Origin: an uncultured Lachnoanaerobaculum sp.
GTDB taxonomy: Bacteria > Bacillota > Clostridia > Lachnospirales > Lachnospiraceae
Direction of reading: 5' to 3'
Assembly: GCF_938015485.1 (NCBI RefSeq)
Contig: NZ_CALLVU010000090.1
Location: forward strand, 1 to 19,376
DNA length: 19,376 nt
The notes beneath the pieces are model-generated. The model ran no database searches. It was given only the letters and a program-made list of their open reading frames with translations, and was not told where the DNA came from. Shown here in pieces: positions 7,158 to 14,651 of this stretch (position 1 is the stretch's first letter; each line of letters opens with the position of its first letter). A program made the translations under genes and the position numbers.

Positions 7158-8207
7158 ATGAAAAAGATTCTAAACTTAACTTTAACAACTTGTATAGCAC
7201 TTGCAATTGTAGGATGTGGAAGCACCAATACTACAAAAGAAAGCGCCTCCACAGAGCAGGCTTCTACAACCGTTGAAAGCACCGCGGCACAAAGTAAATC
7301 CGAAAACACAGCAGACGCTAAAGAGACCACATATCCTGTCACAGTTACAACATATGATGCGGACGGCAAAGAGATATCACAGGTATTTGACAAGGCTCCC
7401 GAGCGAGTAATCACAAACAACTTATCTTCTACCGAAATGCTTATAGACCTTGGATTGCAGGATAAAATAGTGGGAATGTTAAATCCCGACAATGAAGTAA
7501 GCTCCGACTATGCCGCAGCCATTTCTTCCATACCTCATATCGGTGATAAGAAGAGCGTATCAAAGGAAGTTGTGCTTTCAAACACACCCGATATACTTAT
7601 CGGAAGAAATATGATGTTCTCAGATAAATCTCTCGGCAGTGTGGATACCTGGAACCAAAACGGAGTACCTGTATACACTCAAAAAGCTTCCGTTTCAAAT
7701 ATGAAGCAAAGTCTTGAAAGCGTTATTGACGATGTCAAAAATATAGGTATCATATTCAATATACAGGACAAGGCAAATGCTTATGCTGATGAATTGCAAA
7801 AAAGAATCGACGCCGTAACAGCCGCAAACAAAACTGATAACAGTGAATTAAAGAACGCTCTTATTATGTGTGCATACAACGATCAGACCTTCGGTGCATA
7901 TAAGTCCGCATTACAGGAGAGTATTCTTAATACACTCGGATATACAAATGTTGCAACCGGTACATCGGACCTCACTCTTGAAAACCTTGTTACCATGTCT
8001 CCTGAAGTTATAATCTATGTTACAAGTGACAGAAACAAGGAACTTGATGCCAAGACTGTCGATCTTATGAAAGCCAATGCGGTAATCTCCGAGGTTCCTG
8101 CAATAAAGAATGACAAGATCATGACTATATCATATGACGAGTTGATGGATTACGGCACTTCTTCAATCAACGCTTTGGAAGATATCAATTCATTCTTAAA
8201 TAAATAG
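7158..8207 (+). CDS. Siderophore-binding lipoprotein of the ABC importer (349 aa)
   Basis: The protein starts with a lipoprotein signal peptide, MKKILN, a hydrophobic run, and lipobox LAIVGC with the lipid-anchored Cys at 20. A Ser/Thr-rich linker of about 40 residues follows. The body is a class III (TroA/FecB-like) binding protein, beginning at about residue 80 with APERVITNN and the helix STEMLIDLGLQDKIVG, typical of this family. It would sit on the outer face of the membrane and pass the chelate to the permease. AAAGGA lies about 7 nt before the ATG. The esterase gene starts one base after its stop. The exact siderophore cannot be read from sequence. Confidence 0.92.
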   Translation: MKKILNLTLTTCIALAIVGCGSTNTTKESASTEQASTTVESTAAQSKSENTADAKETTYPVTVTTYDADGKEISQVFDKAPERVITNNLSSTEMLIDLGLQDKIVGMLNPDNEVSSDYAAAISSIPHIGDKKSVSKEVVLSNTPDILIGRNMMFSDKSLGSVDTWNQNGVPVYTQKASVSNMKQSLESVIDDVKNIGIIFNIQDKANAYADELQKRIDAVTAANKTDNSELKNALIMCAYNDQTFGAYKSALQESILNTLGYTNVATGTSDLTLENLVTMSPEVIIYVTSDRNKELDAKTVDLMKANAVISEVPAIKNDKIMTISYDELMDYGTSSINALEDINSFLNK

Positions 8208-8208
8208 T

Positions 8209-8859
8209 ATGTTTGATACAAAAATATCCTTGCCGGACAATTACAATAAAGAAAACAAATATCCTTTGATTCTTTTAAATGACGGCGAAATAAATTATCT
8301 TGGAGATTTAAAAGATAGGGCTATAATTGTGGGGTTGATACCACAAAACAGATTGGATGCCTTCACACCTTGGAAGGCACACAATTTAAAACCCTCCACG
8401 CCTGATTTTGGAGGAAAACTGGATGAGTACTACAATCAGGTGTTTGAACATCTGCTTCCTGAGTTATTGTGTAAGTACAGCATTGATGAAAGTAAAATCG
8501 CCTACGGCGGCTACTCACTTGGCGGATTGGCGGCGGTATACAGTCTGTATACCTCTACTGCTCCGAGTATTATATTTTCACTCTGTGGCTCGTTTTGGTA
8601 TCCTCAATTCTTAGATTATTGTGAGAACCATGAGGTACTTAATAAAAAAGCATCTCTTTATTTGCAAAACGGCAAGACTGAGGGCACTAAACACAATAAT
8701 ATACTTTCAAACGCACCTATACTTTCCGCCAAGCTCCACAAACTTCTAAGTGACAGATTAGATAATGTCACATCTGTCTTTGATGAATACGGGCACCACG
8801 AAAATATCGCCGAAAGATATGCAAATCTTATTGAGTGGCTGAAAGAAAATTTAAAATAA
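8209..8859 (+). CDS. Esterase of the IroE/Fes type, likely intracellular siderophore hydrolase (216 aa)
   Basis: This is a short alpha/beta-hydrolase of the putative esterase family (enterochelin esterase-like). The nucleophile elbow GYSLGG places the catalytic Ser at 103, and GHHEN at 195-199 supplies the catalytic His (196 or 197). An acid residue is less clear. No signal peptide is seen, so it should act in the cytoplasm, releasing iron by cleaving ester bonds of an imported siderophore. The start is one base after the stop of the binding-protein gene, and it is the last gene of the operon before a terminator. The protein is short for the family (Fes is about 400 aa), lacking the N-terminal lid domain. 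The substrate, perhaps a trilactone siderophore made by another microbe, is inferred from context. Confidence 0.8.
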   Translation: MFDTKISLPDNYNKENKYPLILLNDGEINYLGDLKDRAIIVGLIPQNRLDAFTPWKAHNLKPSTPDFGGKLDEYYNQVFEHLLPELLCKYSIDESKIAYGGYSLGGLAAVYSLYTSTAPSIIFSLCGSFWYPQFLDYCENHEVLNKKASLYLQNGKTEGTKHNNILSNAPILSAKLHKLLSDRLDNVTSVFDEYGHHENIAERYANLIEWLKENLK

Positions 8860-8866
8860 TAAAAAA

Positions 8867-8897
8867 GCAGCCTAAGAATCTCAAGTTCTTAGGCTGC
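8867..8897. terminator. Strong hairpin between the siderophore operon and hcp, likely bidirectional terminator
   Basis: GCAGCCTAAGAA (8867-8878) and TTCTTAGGCTGC (8886-8897) form a perfect 12-bp stem with a 7-nt loop. Six A bases precede it (8861-8866), giving a U tract for minus-strand transcripts. On the plus strand the tail is only T-rich. It ends the siderophore operon and backs up the hcp terminator. Confidence 0.75.
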
Positions 8898-8957
8898 AGT
8901 ACTATTTATATACTATGTCAATATTATACATATACCCGCTTTTTTAACAACTCAAAA

Positions 8958-8981
8958 ACCTCCCGGCAAGCACCGGGAGGT
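8958..8981 (-). terminator. Rho-independent terminator of hcp
   Basis: ACCTCCCGG (8958-8966) and CCGGGAGGT (8973-8981) form a perfect GC-rich 9-bp stem with a 6-nt loop. On the minus strand it is followed by a T run (A bases at 8954-8957). It lies 13 nt after the hcp stop codon. Confidence 0.85.
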
Positions 8982-8993
8982 CGTTATATATTA

Positions 8994-10844
8994 TTATCCA
9001 AGCATATTTAATCTGTCAATAAGCTCATTTACATTGATACCGTGTACCATAGCGGCCTCTGCAAGTGACTCCATCTGTGATGACGGACATCCGAGGCAGT
9101 GCATACCGATATCCATAAGAACACTTGCCGCTGCAGGGTTCTCTGAAAGAACCTCACCGATAAGCATATCAGGATTGTACTTTCCTTCAGCTGCCGGCTT
9201 CTCAGTCTTTCCGAAGAAAAGCTCGATATCATCCTCAACTGTTCCGATACCTGCAATACCGAAGTTTTCAACCAAAACCTTAGCTACATTTGGTGAAAGG
9301 AATCCCGGAAGTGTAGGTCCAAGGTGAATATTCTTTACACCTAAGTATAAAAGTGCAAGTAAAACGATAACAGCCTTCTGCTCATACCATGCAATGTTGA
9401 ACTCAAGCGGAAGATCGTTGATATCGTCAAGTCCGAACACTTCCTTAAGCTTAAGTGCGATAACTGCAAGTGAGTAAGAGTCATTACACTGTCCTGCATC
9501 AAGAACTCTAGGGATACCGCCTATATCTCCAAGGTCAAGCTTGTTGTACTTATACTTTGCACAACCTGCTGTAAGGATAACCGCATCCTTTGGAAGAGCC
9601 TTAGCAAAATCTGTGTAGTAATTTCTTGCCTTTGAACGTCCGTCACAACCTGCCATTACAACAAACTTTGAAATAGCACCTGACTTAACGGCGTCAACCA
9701 CCTTATCTGCAAGTGCAAGAACCTGTGCATGAGCAAAACCGCCTACGATGCTTCCGCTCTCAATCTCTGTAGGAGGTGCACACTTCTTAGCCTGCTCGAT
9801 GATCTCTGAGAAATCCTTCTCCTCACCGATATCACCTGCGATATGCTTACATCCCGGATATCCTGCAGAACCTGTTGTATAAAGTCTGTCAATGTAGCTT
9901 GCCTTAGGCGGAACGATACAGTTTGTAGTCATAAGGATAGGTCCGTTGAAGCTCTCAAACTCTTCTTTCTGCTTCCACCAAGCATTACCGTAGTTACCCT
10001 TAAGGTTAGGATACTTCTTAAGCTCAGGATAATACTGACCTGCAAGCATCTCTGAGTGAGTATAAACATCCACGCCACTTCCCTGTGTCTGCTTTAAGAG
10101 CATCTCAAGGTCTCTTAAGTCATGTCCTGAAACAAGGATACCAGGGTTCTTACCTACACCGATATCAACTGTTGTGATCTCAGGGTTACCGTAAGCTGTT
10201 GTATTGGCCTTGTCAAGTAAAGCCATACCGTTTACACCGTACTTACCTGTCTCAAGTGTAAGAGCTACCAAGTCGTCTACGCTTAAGCTGTCATCAAGTG
10301 TTGAAGCCAATGCTCTTTGTAAGAACGCATCAACCTCACCGTCATCCTGCAAAAGTGCGTTTGCATGCTTTGAGTATGCTGAAAGTCCCTTAAGTCCGTA
10401 TGTGATAAGCTCTCTAAGGCTTCTTACATCCTCATCCTTTGTTGCAAGAACACCTACTGTAGATGCCTTGTCAAGGTACTCGCTCTCATCAAATGACTCC
10501 CAAAGAGCAGCCTCAGGAAGATTGTCCTTATTTGAAAGCTCGTTTAAAAGTTCCTTCTTAACTTCAAGTGTCTTCTTAATTCTTGCTATAATAGCATCAT
10601 TGTCGAAGTTCGCATTTGTAATTGTGATGAAAAGGTTCAATGTAACAAGGTGATTTACTTCCTTGCTTACTTCCTTACCCTCTGCACGAAGTCTTGTTGT
10701 TATAGCTGATATACCCTTACTTACATAGATAAGTAAATCCTGCATCTTTGCAACTTCCGGCTTCTTGCCGCATACACCTACCTGTGTACATCCTGTATTA
10801 CCTGCTGTCTCCTGACACTGATAACAAAACATTTTGTTTTCCAA
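8994..10844 (-). CDS. hcp: Hybrid cluster protein (Hcp, hydroxylamine/NO reductase) with C-terminal DUF1858 module (616 aa)
   Basis: Hcp carries a [4Fe-4S] cluster and a unique Fe-S-O hybrid cluster. Family members reduce hydroxylamine and NO and are linked to nitrosative stress. The N-terminal Cys motif is C7, C10, C19, C25. All expected hybrid-cluster ligands are in place: H241, E265, C309, C400, C428, C453, E488 and K490. After about residue 545, where ordinary Hcp ends, there is an extra module of about 60 residues (557-616) of DUF1858 type with the pair C583-x2-C586 and ending LAEAAMVHGINVNELIDRL. The start is a TTG at 10844: GGAGG lies 6 nt before it, while the in-frame ATG at 10832 would be 18 nt away. 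It is the last gene of a cluster with a Crp/Fnr regulator and has its own promoter. Confidence 0.96.
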   Translation of the reverse strand: MENKMFCYQCQETAGNTGCTQVGVCGKKPEVAKMQDLLIYVSKGISAITTRLRAEGKEVSKEVNHLVTLNLFITITNANFDNDAIIARIKKTLEVKKELLNELSNKDNLPEAALWESFDESEYLDKASTVGVLATKDEDVRSLRELITYGLKGLSAYSKHANALLQDDGEVDAFLQRALASTLDDSLSVDDLVALTLETGKYGVNGMALLDKANTTAYGNPEITTVDIGVGKNPGILVSGHDLRDLEMLLKQTQGSGVDVYTHSEMLAGQYYPELKKYPNLKGNYGNAWWKQKEEFESFNGPILMTTNCIVPPKASYIDRLYTTGSAGYPGCKHIAGDIGEEKDFSEIIEQAKKCAPPTEIESGSIVGGFAHAQVLALADKVVDAVKSGAISKFVVMAGCDGRSKARNYYTDFAKALPKDAVILTAGCAKYKYNKLDLGDIGGIPRVLDAGQCNDSYSLAVIALKLKEVFGLDDINDLPLEFNIAWYEQKAVIVLLALLYLGVKNIHLGPTLPGFLSPNVAKVLVENFGIAGIGTVEDDIELFFGKTEKPAAEGKYNPDMLIGEVLSENPAAASVLMDIGMHCLGCPSSQMESLAEAAMVHGINVNELIDRLNMLG

Positions 10845-10930
10845 TTTATACCTCCTCTTACTATGACTGTCATCCAGTCTATGAGCAATCTGATTAACAG
10901 ATTTAATTTTTATTCTTCTGCATCACTGCA
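10845..10930 (-). other. hcp 5' leader with two small hairpins
   Basis: The predicted leader of about 86 nt holds two perfect short inverted repeats. AATCTG/CAGATT is at 10887-10892 and 10898-10903, and GACTG/CAGTC is at 10865-10869 and 10875-10879. They lie between the promoter and the GGAGG ribosome site. A role in mRNA stability or translation is possible but not shown. Confidence 0.35.
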
Positions 10931-10934
10931 TGGC

Positions 10935-10943
10935 ATTATAATA
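10935..10943 (-). promoter_or_regulatory. -10 region of the hcp promoter
   Basis: Two overlapping -10 hexamers are available on the minus strand, TATTAT (10943-10938) and TATAAT (10940-10935). No -35 hexamer is seen at 17 nt, as expected for an activator-dependent promoter. With TATTAT the inverted repeat at 10966-10979 is centred near -41.5; with TATAAT it is near -44.5. Confidence 0.6.
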
Positions 10944-10965
10944 TCAGATTAAAAGTCGAAAAACT

Positions 10966-10979
10966 GTAACTTACATTAC
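10966..10979. promoter_or_regulatory. Crp/Fnr-type operator upstream of hcp (GTAACTTACATTAC)
   Basis: An inverted repeat of form GTAAC-N4-GTTAC with one mismatch. The same form lies before the first gene of the cluster (14652-14665). Its centre is 34.5 bp upstream of the last base of the -10 TATTAT, the class II activator position. The likely binder is the Crp/Fnr protein encoded just upstream. Confidence 0.6.
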
Positions 10980-10995
10980 CGAGCGATGTTTTTTT

Positions 10996-11667
10996 TTAAA
11001 GACTTTTAAGTCCTTCAAGATTTTTTACAATCAAATCTTTTCTGACCACCTTTATAAAGCCGTCATCCTGCATCTTCATAAGTTCTCTTGAGAGCGAAGG
11101 TCTTGCAGCATTCAAAAAGTCCGCAAACTCTTCTCTGCTCATCTTTAGAGTAACTCTGTCTCTCTCATTCATATTTTGAAGTATAAATCTTGCAATCTTT
11201 TGCCTTAATGTTGAGCATGAAAGTACCTGTAATCTGTTATTAAGATAAAAGGTCCTTTCGGCAAAAATTGTAAGCATATTTGAGAGCATTCTGCTCTGTA
11301 ATGATGACGGATTTGCACCCGGCCTTGTAAGATACTCTTTCGGTATCTCCAAAATTTTACTTGGTGAACTTGCATAGGCATAGTTCACATATTCATTATG
11401 ATTTAAGAAAAGGAATACCTCGCCGAAAAGCTCTCCCGGATTTGAGAACATTCCCATTATACTTCTCTTGCCGTTTACAGAGTCGTTGCCTATAGATACA
11501 CTTCCTTCAACAAGCATTGTAATATATCTCGGTGTATCTCCCTGATTAAATATTGTCTCACCCTTTCTGAATCCGACAATATCAGCCTTTGCTTCCTTTA
11601 AGCAAAGTTCTATCTCTTCTTCTGTCATTCCCCTAAAGAGTGGGGATTGTGTATAACTTCCTGACAT
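10996..11667 (-). CDS. Crp/Fnr-family regulator, probably HcpR-like activator of hcp (223 aa)
   Basis: The N-terminal half is a cyclic-nucleotide-binding-like beta-barrel (about residues 10-120; FRKGETIFNQGDTPRYI, LVEGSVSIG). A dimer helix follows (about 125-150), and a C-terminal winged helix-turn-helix (about 175-212) has recognition helix ARPSLSRELMKM at 188-199. Only two Cys are present (22 and 151), so it lacks the four-Cys [4Fe-4S] site of true Fnr. Family members that control hcp (HcpR) sense NO, some through haem; this function is inferred from position. The start has AAGGAG 4 nt upstream. It overlaps the end of the ATPase gene by 43 bp, so it is co-transcribed with it. The hcp gene follows after 151 nt with its own promoter. 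Confidence 0.88.
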   Translation of the reverse strand: MSGSYTQSPLFRGMTEEEIELCLKEAKADIVGFRKGETIFNQGDTPRYITMLVEGSVSIGNDSVNGKRSIMGMFSNPGELFGEVFLFLNHNEYVNYAYASSPSKILEIPKEYLTRPGANPSSLQSRMLSNMLTIFAERTFYLNNRLQVLSCSTLRQKIARFILQNMNERDRVTLKMSREEFADFLNAARPSLSRELMKMQDDGFIKVVRKDLIVKNLEGLKSL

Positions 11668-12659
11668 AATTCTCCTTCAAGCGTCATACCCGCACGCAGT
11701 CTCTTTCTAGCTTCTTGCATAATTTCATCAATACTGTTCAGTTGCACCAAAACTTCCTTTTCCTCTGCGGTTGTCTCTATGATTTTGTCAATTCCGCCGT
11801 TTTTGATAACTATTCTTTTATCAGCCATCAACGCCAAAAGAGGGTCATGAGTAGCCATAAGGACAATCTTATCCTGTGAAACCAAAAGATCCAGTGCTTT
11901 CTTCCTGTCTATTCCGGCATTTTCTATCTCATCTATCAAAACTATAGGTGAAGAGCTAAGCACTGCAGTATCTGCAATCATCAGCGCTCTGGATTGTCCT
12001 CCGCTTAGAGCGGTAACCGCCGTCTCAGGTGCAAAATTCTCACCTGCAAGCTTATTTGCCTCTTTCAATATCTTCTCAACTGTAGCTTCGATATCCTCAA
12101 TCATTCTGCTTTCGGCATGCATAGTTATAAATTCACGGGCTGTAAGATCCATAACAAAATTCATATTTTGTGAAAGTTGTGCAACCAATTTATTATTTGT
12201 CGAATATCGCCATTTCGGATCCGGCTTTCTACCATTTATATATATGGTACGACCGGTAGGGGTATCATTTTGTGCTGCCCATTCAATATCAGCCAACAAT
12301 CTACTTTTTCCGGACCCTGTAGCTCCAACTATAGACACAATTTGTGAAGAAAATATGTCTAATTTTTGAAATCTTTCTTTTTCTCCACTTTTGTTATGAC
12401 CGGGGAAAATAGTTAAACTTTCTATATTTTCCCTTTTATCACCAAGGAATTGTAACATTTGTTCGATGAATGTGTCAAGACGGTTTTTTATTTCTTTCTT
12501 ATCTATTGCCTTATCTTCCAGCTCTTCTTCAGGTATATTATCCAAAAATTCTGAAAATGTAAGACTAAGACTGCTGTCTATACAAAATCCGCTACTTTCA
12601 AAAAAATCACTGACAAAGGGGTATTTTTCAAGTAATTCCCCAAGCTTTAATTCACTCAT
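11625..12659 (-). CDS. Soluble ABC-type ATPase with N-terminal DUF1858-like module, no membrane partner (344 aa)
   Basis: The core is a P-loop ABC ATPase: Walker A GATGSGKS (112-119), signature ALSGGQSR (217-224), Walker B PIVLIDE (238-244) and switch H271. The N-terminus (about 3-70; LGELLEKYPFVSDFFESSGF, then a helical part) resembles the DUF1858-type module on the neighbouring binding-protein-like protein and on Hcp. No membrane segment is present, and no permease gene lies in the cluster, so transport is doubtful; a mechanical or chaperone-like role is more likely. ATG 12659 is chosen because GGAGG lies 6 nt before it; the frame is open further to 12710. It overlaps the GTPase gene by 8 bp (ATGAGTGA) and the regulator gene by 43 bp. 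Confidence 0.85.
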   Translation of the reverse strand: MSELKLGELLEKYPFVSDFFESSGFCIDSSLSLTFSEFLDNIPEEELEDKAIDKKEIKNRLDTFIEQMLQFLGDKRENIESLTIFPGHNKSGEKERFQKLDIFSSQIVSIVGATGSGKSRLLADIEWAAQNDTPTGRTIYINGRKPDPKWRYSTNNKLVAQLSQNMNFVMDLTAREFITMHAESRMIEDIEATVEKILKEANKLAGENFAPETAVTALSGGQSRALMIADTAVLSSSPIVLIDEIENAGIDRKKALDLLVSQDKIVLMATHDPLLALMADKRIVIKNGGIDKIIETTAEEKEVLVQLNSIDEIMQEARKRLRAGMTLEGELCQEVIHNPHSLGE

Positions 12660-13353
12660 TTTTGTCCTCCCACTGCATTTTCTTTGTGTTTCCAAGCTGA
12701 TAGTCCTCACCTATTCTGGTCTCACCCAAGCAATAGGAACACATAGCCGAAGGCATTGCAAACCTAAGTTTCATTCCTTGTACCGATTTAATGTCTATAT
12801 TATTGTCATATATTAAGGTGGAAAGTTCAAAAGCTCCCTGACCGCTAAGTCCGTTTACATTCATGACCATGGCCCTCGGATTTACCGCACAAACTCTACC
12901 GCTGAATACTTCTCTCTCCGCCTGGCTCACTATATCACCCTTTGTAATAACCACTATATCTGCAGACTTAAGCATAGGACCTATCTTTTTAGGTGTATTG
13001 ATACCTGAAAGATTGTCTATCACACATACTCCCTTTATATCGGTAATATACGGTGAACAACGATTACAAAGTCCTGCCGATTCGGTTATAAGTAAGTCCA
13101 GTTTTTGGTCATTTCCCCATTTTACCACATCTTCTATATTTGATGCAAAAAAATGATCCGGACAAAGTCCGCCTGAAAGTCCCTTTTTTACAGGAATATT
13201 TGCTTTTTCATATATCGCATCATCATCTGTATACAGGCAGTCAAACTTCACAACTCCCGCCTTTATCCCCCTGCCCTGCATGGCTTCAATAGTCTTTAAA
13301 ATAACCGAGGTCTTTCCTGATGAGGGAGGACCTGAAAATATAACCAAATTCAT
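12652..13353 (-). CDS. UreG/HypB-like GTPase with extra Cys motifs, putative metallochaperone (233 aa)
   Basis: A SIMIBI/G3E-type P-loop GTPase. Walker A is GPPSSGKTS (8-16), the switch II/Walker B region is LLITESAG (87-94), and the base-specifying motif is TKGD (137-140), equivalent to NKxD. The segment SGGLCPDH (60-67) sits where UreG has its metal-binding Cys-Pro-His switch. Two CxxC pairs are present, C96/C99 (CNRC) and C205/C208 (CSYC), with further Cys at 39, 110 and 155. Such GTPases insert nickel, zinc or cobalt into target enzymes. A metal role here is inferred from these motifs and from the neighbouring metalloenzyme gene hcp. The start is one base after the stop of the binding-protein-like gene, with GAGGAG upstream, so the genes are coupled. 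CooC/NifH-like maturation ATPases are an alternative class. Confidence 0.8.
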   Translation of the reverse strand: MNLVIFSGPPSSGKTSVILKTIEAMQGRGIKAGVVKFDCLYTDDDAIYEKANIPVKKGLSGGLCPDHFFASNIEDVVKWGNDQKLDLLITESAGLCNRCSPYITDIKGVCVIDNLSGINTPKKIGPMLKSADIVVITKGDIVSQAEREVFSGRVCAVNPRAMVMNVNGLSGQGAFELSTLIYDNNIDIKSVQGMKLRFAMPSAMCSYCLGETRIGEDYQLGNTKKMQWEDKNE

Positions 13354-13354
13354 A

Positions 13355-14572
13355 CTACTCCTCTCCGTAAAACCACTTTTCAGTATTGCTCAAAATTTCA
13401 CCTATATCATTTGAGCGTATAAAATCCCACCCCGCCCAAAGGAAATTTTGACTTTCTTCCAATTTATTGTCATACTCGGGATTCGTCTGTGGGAACTTAC
13501 CGTCAGCACCCAAAACCTCAGCCACCTGTTTTGAAAACAAGAAATCAATAAGAGGCTTACTGTTTTCATAGTTTTTCTTCTTTGTCAAAAGAAATACCGG
13601 GCTTATAACAGCTCCGTCCTTTGGCCATACAACCGAAAGATTTGAGTTTTCTTTGATAGTCTTTGAAAAGAAGTACGGCATAATGCTGATTGCCGGAGTG
13701 TCAATGTCCTTTCTTCCACCGGACTTTACCATCTGTGCAGGATGCATTGACTTAAGCAGTCCTCTACCCAAAGCCTTTACACCTTCTTTTCCATACTTGG
13801 AGTATATCCCAAGCATTATGGCATTGAACATATCAAGATCGGATGTAGGCAGCGCTATAGAATTTTCAAACTCTTTTTTAAACAGATCTTCCCAAGATGT
13901 CGGAGCTTTTCTATCACCTAATACAGCTTTATTCACAATAAATATAGCCGGAACAACGCCTATTATAGAATATTCTCCCTCCGGATCTTTTACCGAAATA
14001 TTTTCATTATCTAAAGATTTATTTAATTTTCCGATTCTGTGGTCTTTAAATACGCCTTTATCTCTAAATCTGCCCATATACTTATTATCAAAGAAAAGAT
14101 TAAAGCCTGCAGACATATATATATCCGAGAGATCGTCCTCAGTCTTTGCATTCATTATCTCAGATTCTATAGCATCCATACCCATACTTGCCGCATTAAG
14201 ATTATAATTCATCTTATAGTCCTGACTCTCAACAAACTTTTCAAAACTTTCAATAAACTGCATCCTCACCGGACAAGGTAAGATACCCTTTATAGATACT
14301 TTAGCATTTTCGTCAACATTTTTTACAATCCCGTTGTTGTCTGTCATGTCCGACTTTCTCTCAATAGCCTCTACTAACTGCTTCTCGAAAACATCCACAT
14401 TTATATTCTTACTCTTAAGCGCCGTCTCAATGCTCAAAAGCTTTCCCATGGATTTTCTCATCATATCATTCTTCAGATTTTCAAATCCGGCATTTGCAAG
14501 CACCTCTATAAGCTCAGGATACTTCTCAGTCACATCATACACTTTATCTTTTATATCAAAATACTTATTCAT
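13355..14572 (-). CDS. Cytoplasmic solute-binding-protein-like protein with N-terminal DUF1858 module (405 aa)
   Basis: Residues 1-72 form a small helical DUF1858-type module (VYDVTEKYPELIEVLANAGF, later INVDVFEKQLVEAI). From about residue 90 to the end the protein resembles iron-type periplasmic binding proteins (SBP type 2), with APTSWEDLF at 223-231, SIALPTSDLDMFNA at 238-251, and a typical C-terminal segment VFLLTKKKNYENSKPLIDFLFS. There is no signal peptide, lipobox or membrane segment, so it should be cytoplasmic, which is unusual for this fold. ATG 14572 has GGAG 5 nt upstream and is preferred over ATG 14593. It is the first gene of the GTPase/ATPase/regulator operon. The ligand is unknown; a metal, anion or small cofactor carried to a partner is one idea. 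Confidence 0.82.
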   Translation of the reverse strand: MNKYFDIKDKVYDVTEKYPELIEVLANAGFENLKNDMMRKSMGKLLSIETALKSKNINVDVFEKQLVEAIERKSDMTDNNGIVKNVDENAKVSIKGILPCPVRMQFIESFEKFVESQDYKMNYNLNAASMGMDAIESEIMNAKTEDDLSDIYMSAGFNLFFDNKYMGRFRDKGVFKDHRIGKLNKSLDNENISVKDPEGEYSIIGVVPAIFIVNKAVLGDRKAPTSWEDLFKKEFENSIALPTSDLDMFNAIMLGIYSKYGKEGVKALGRGLLKSMHPAQMVKSGGRKDIDTPAISIMPYFFSKTIKENSNLSVVWPKDGAVISPVFLLTKKKNYENSKPLIDFLFSKQVAEVLGADGKFPQTNPEYDNKLEESQNFLWAGWDFIRSNDIGEILSNTEKWFYGEE

Positions 14573-14593
14573 ATATTCTCCTTTACTATACAA

Positions 14594-14604
14594 ACCCTAA
14601 GGGT
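14594..14604. repeat. Palindrome ACCCT-A-AGGGT in the leader of the binding-protein-like gene
   Basis: Perfect 5-bp arms flank one base, about 22 nt before the start codon. It overlaps a second self-complementary block, GGTATACC (14602-14609). It may be an operator or a weak hairpin; only symmetry is seen. Confidence 0.25.
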
Positions 14605-14623
14605 ATACCTGTAAATGTTTTTT

Positions 14624-14629
14624 ATTCTA
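14624..14629 (-). promoter_or_regulatory. -10 region of the binding-protein/GTPase/ATPase operon promoter
   Basis: TAGAAT on the minus strand lies 34.5 bp downstream of the centre of the inverted repeat at 14652-14665. No -35 hexamer is present at the right distance (the site holds CAGACT), which fits an activator-dependent promoter. Transcription would start near 14617, leaving a 45-nt leader. Confidence 0.55.
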
Positions 14630-14651
14630 CTCTGTATACACAAAAAAGTCT

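Noticed and set aside
7004..7492. Minus-strand open frame of 162 codons over the ATPase and binding-protein junction
   Set aside because: It runs antisense across two certain genes, and its composition looks like a shadow.
10204..10653. Plus-strand open frame of 149 codons in hcp
   Set aside because: Low-complexity Ser-rich shadow of hcp with all family motifs on the other strand.
13653..14207. Plus-strand open frame of 184 codons opposite the binding-protein-like gene
   Set aside because: No ribosome site or family likeness; the minus-strand gene has the start signals and operon context.
11625..14572. Reading the binding-protein-like gene and ATPase as an iron ABC importer
   Set aside because: There is no signal peptide on the binding protein and no permease gene, and the third gene is a GTPase.
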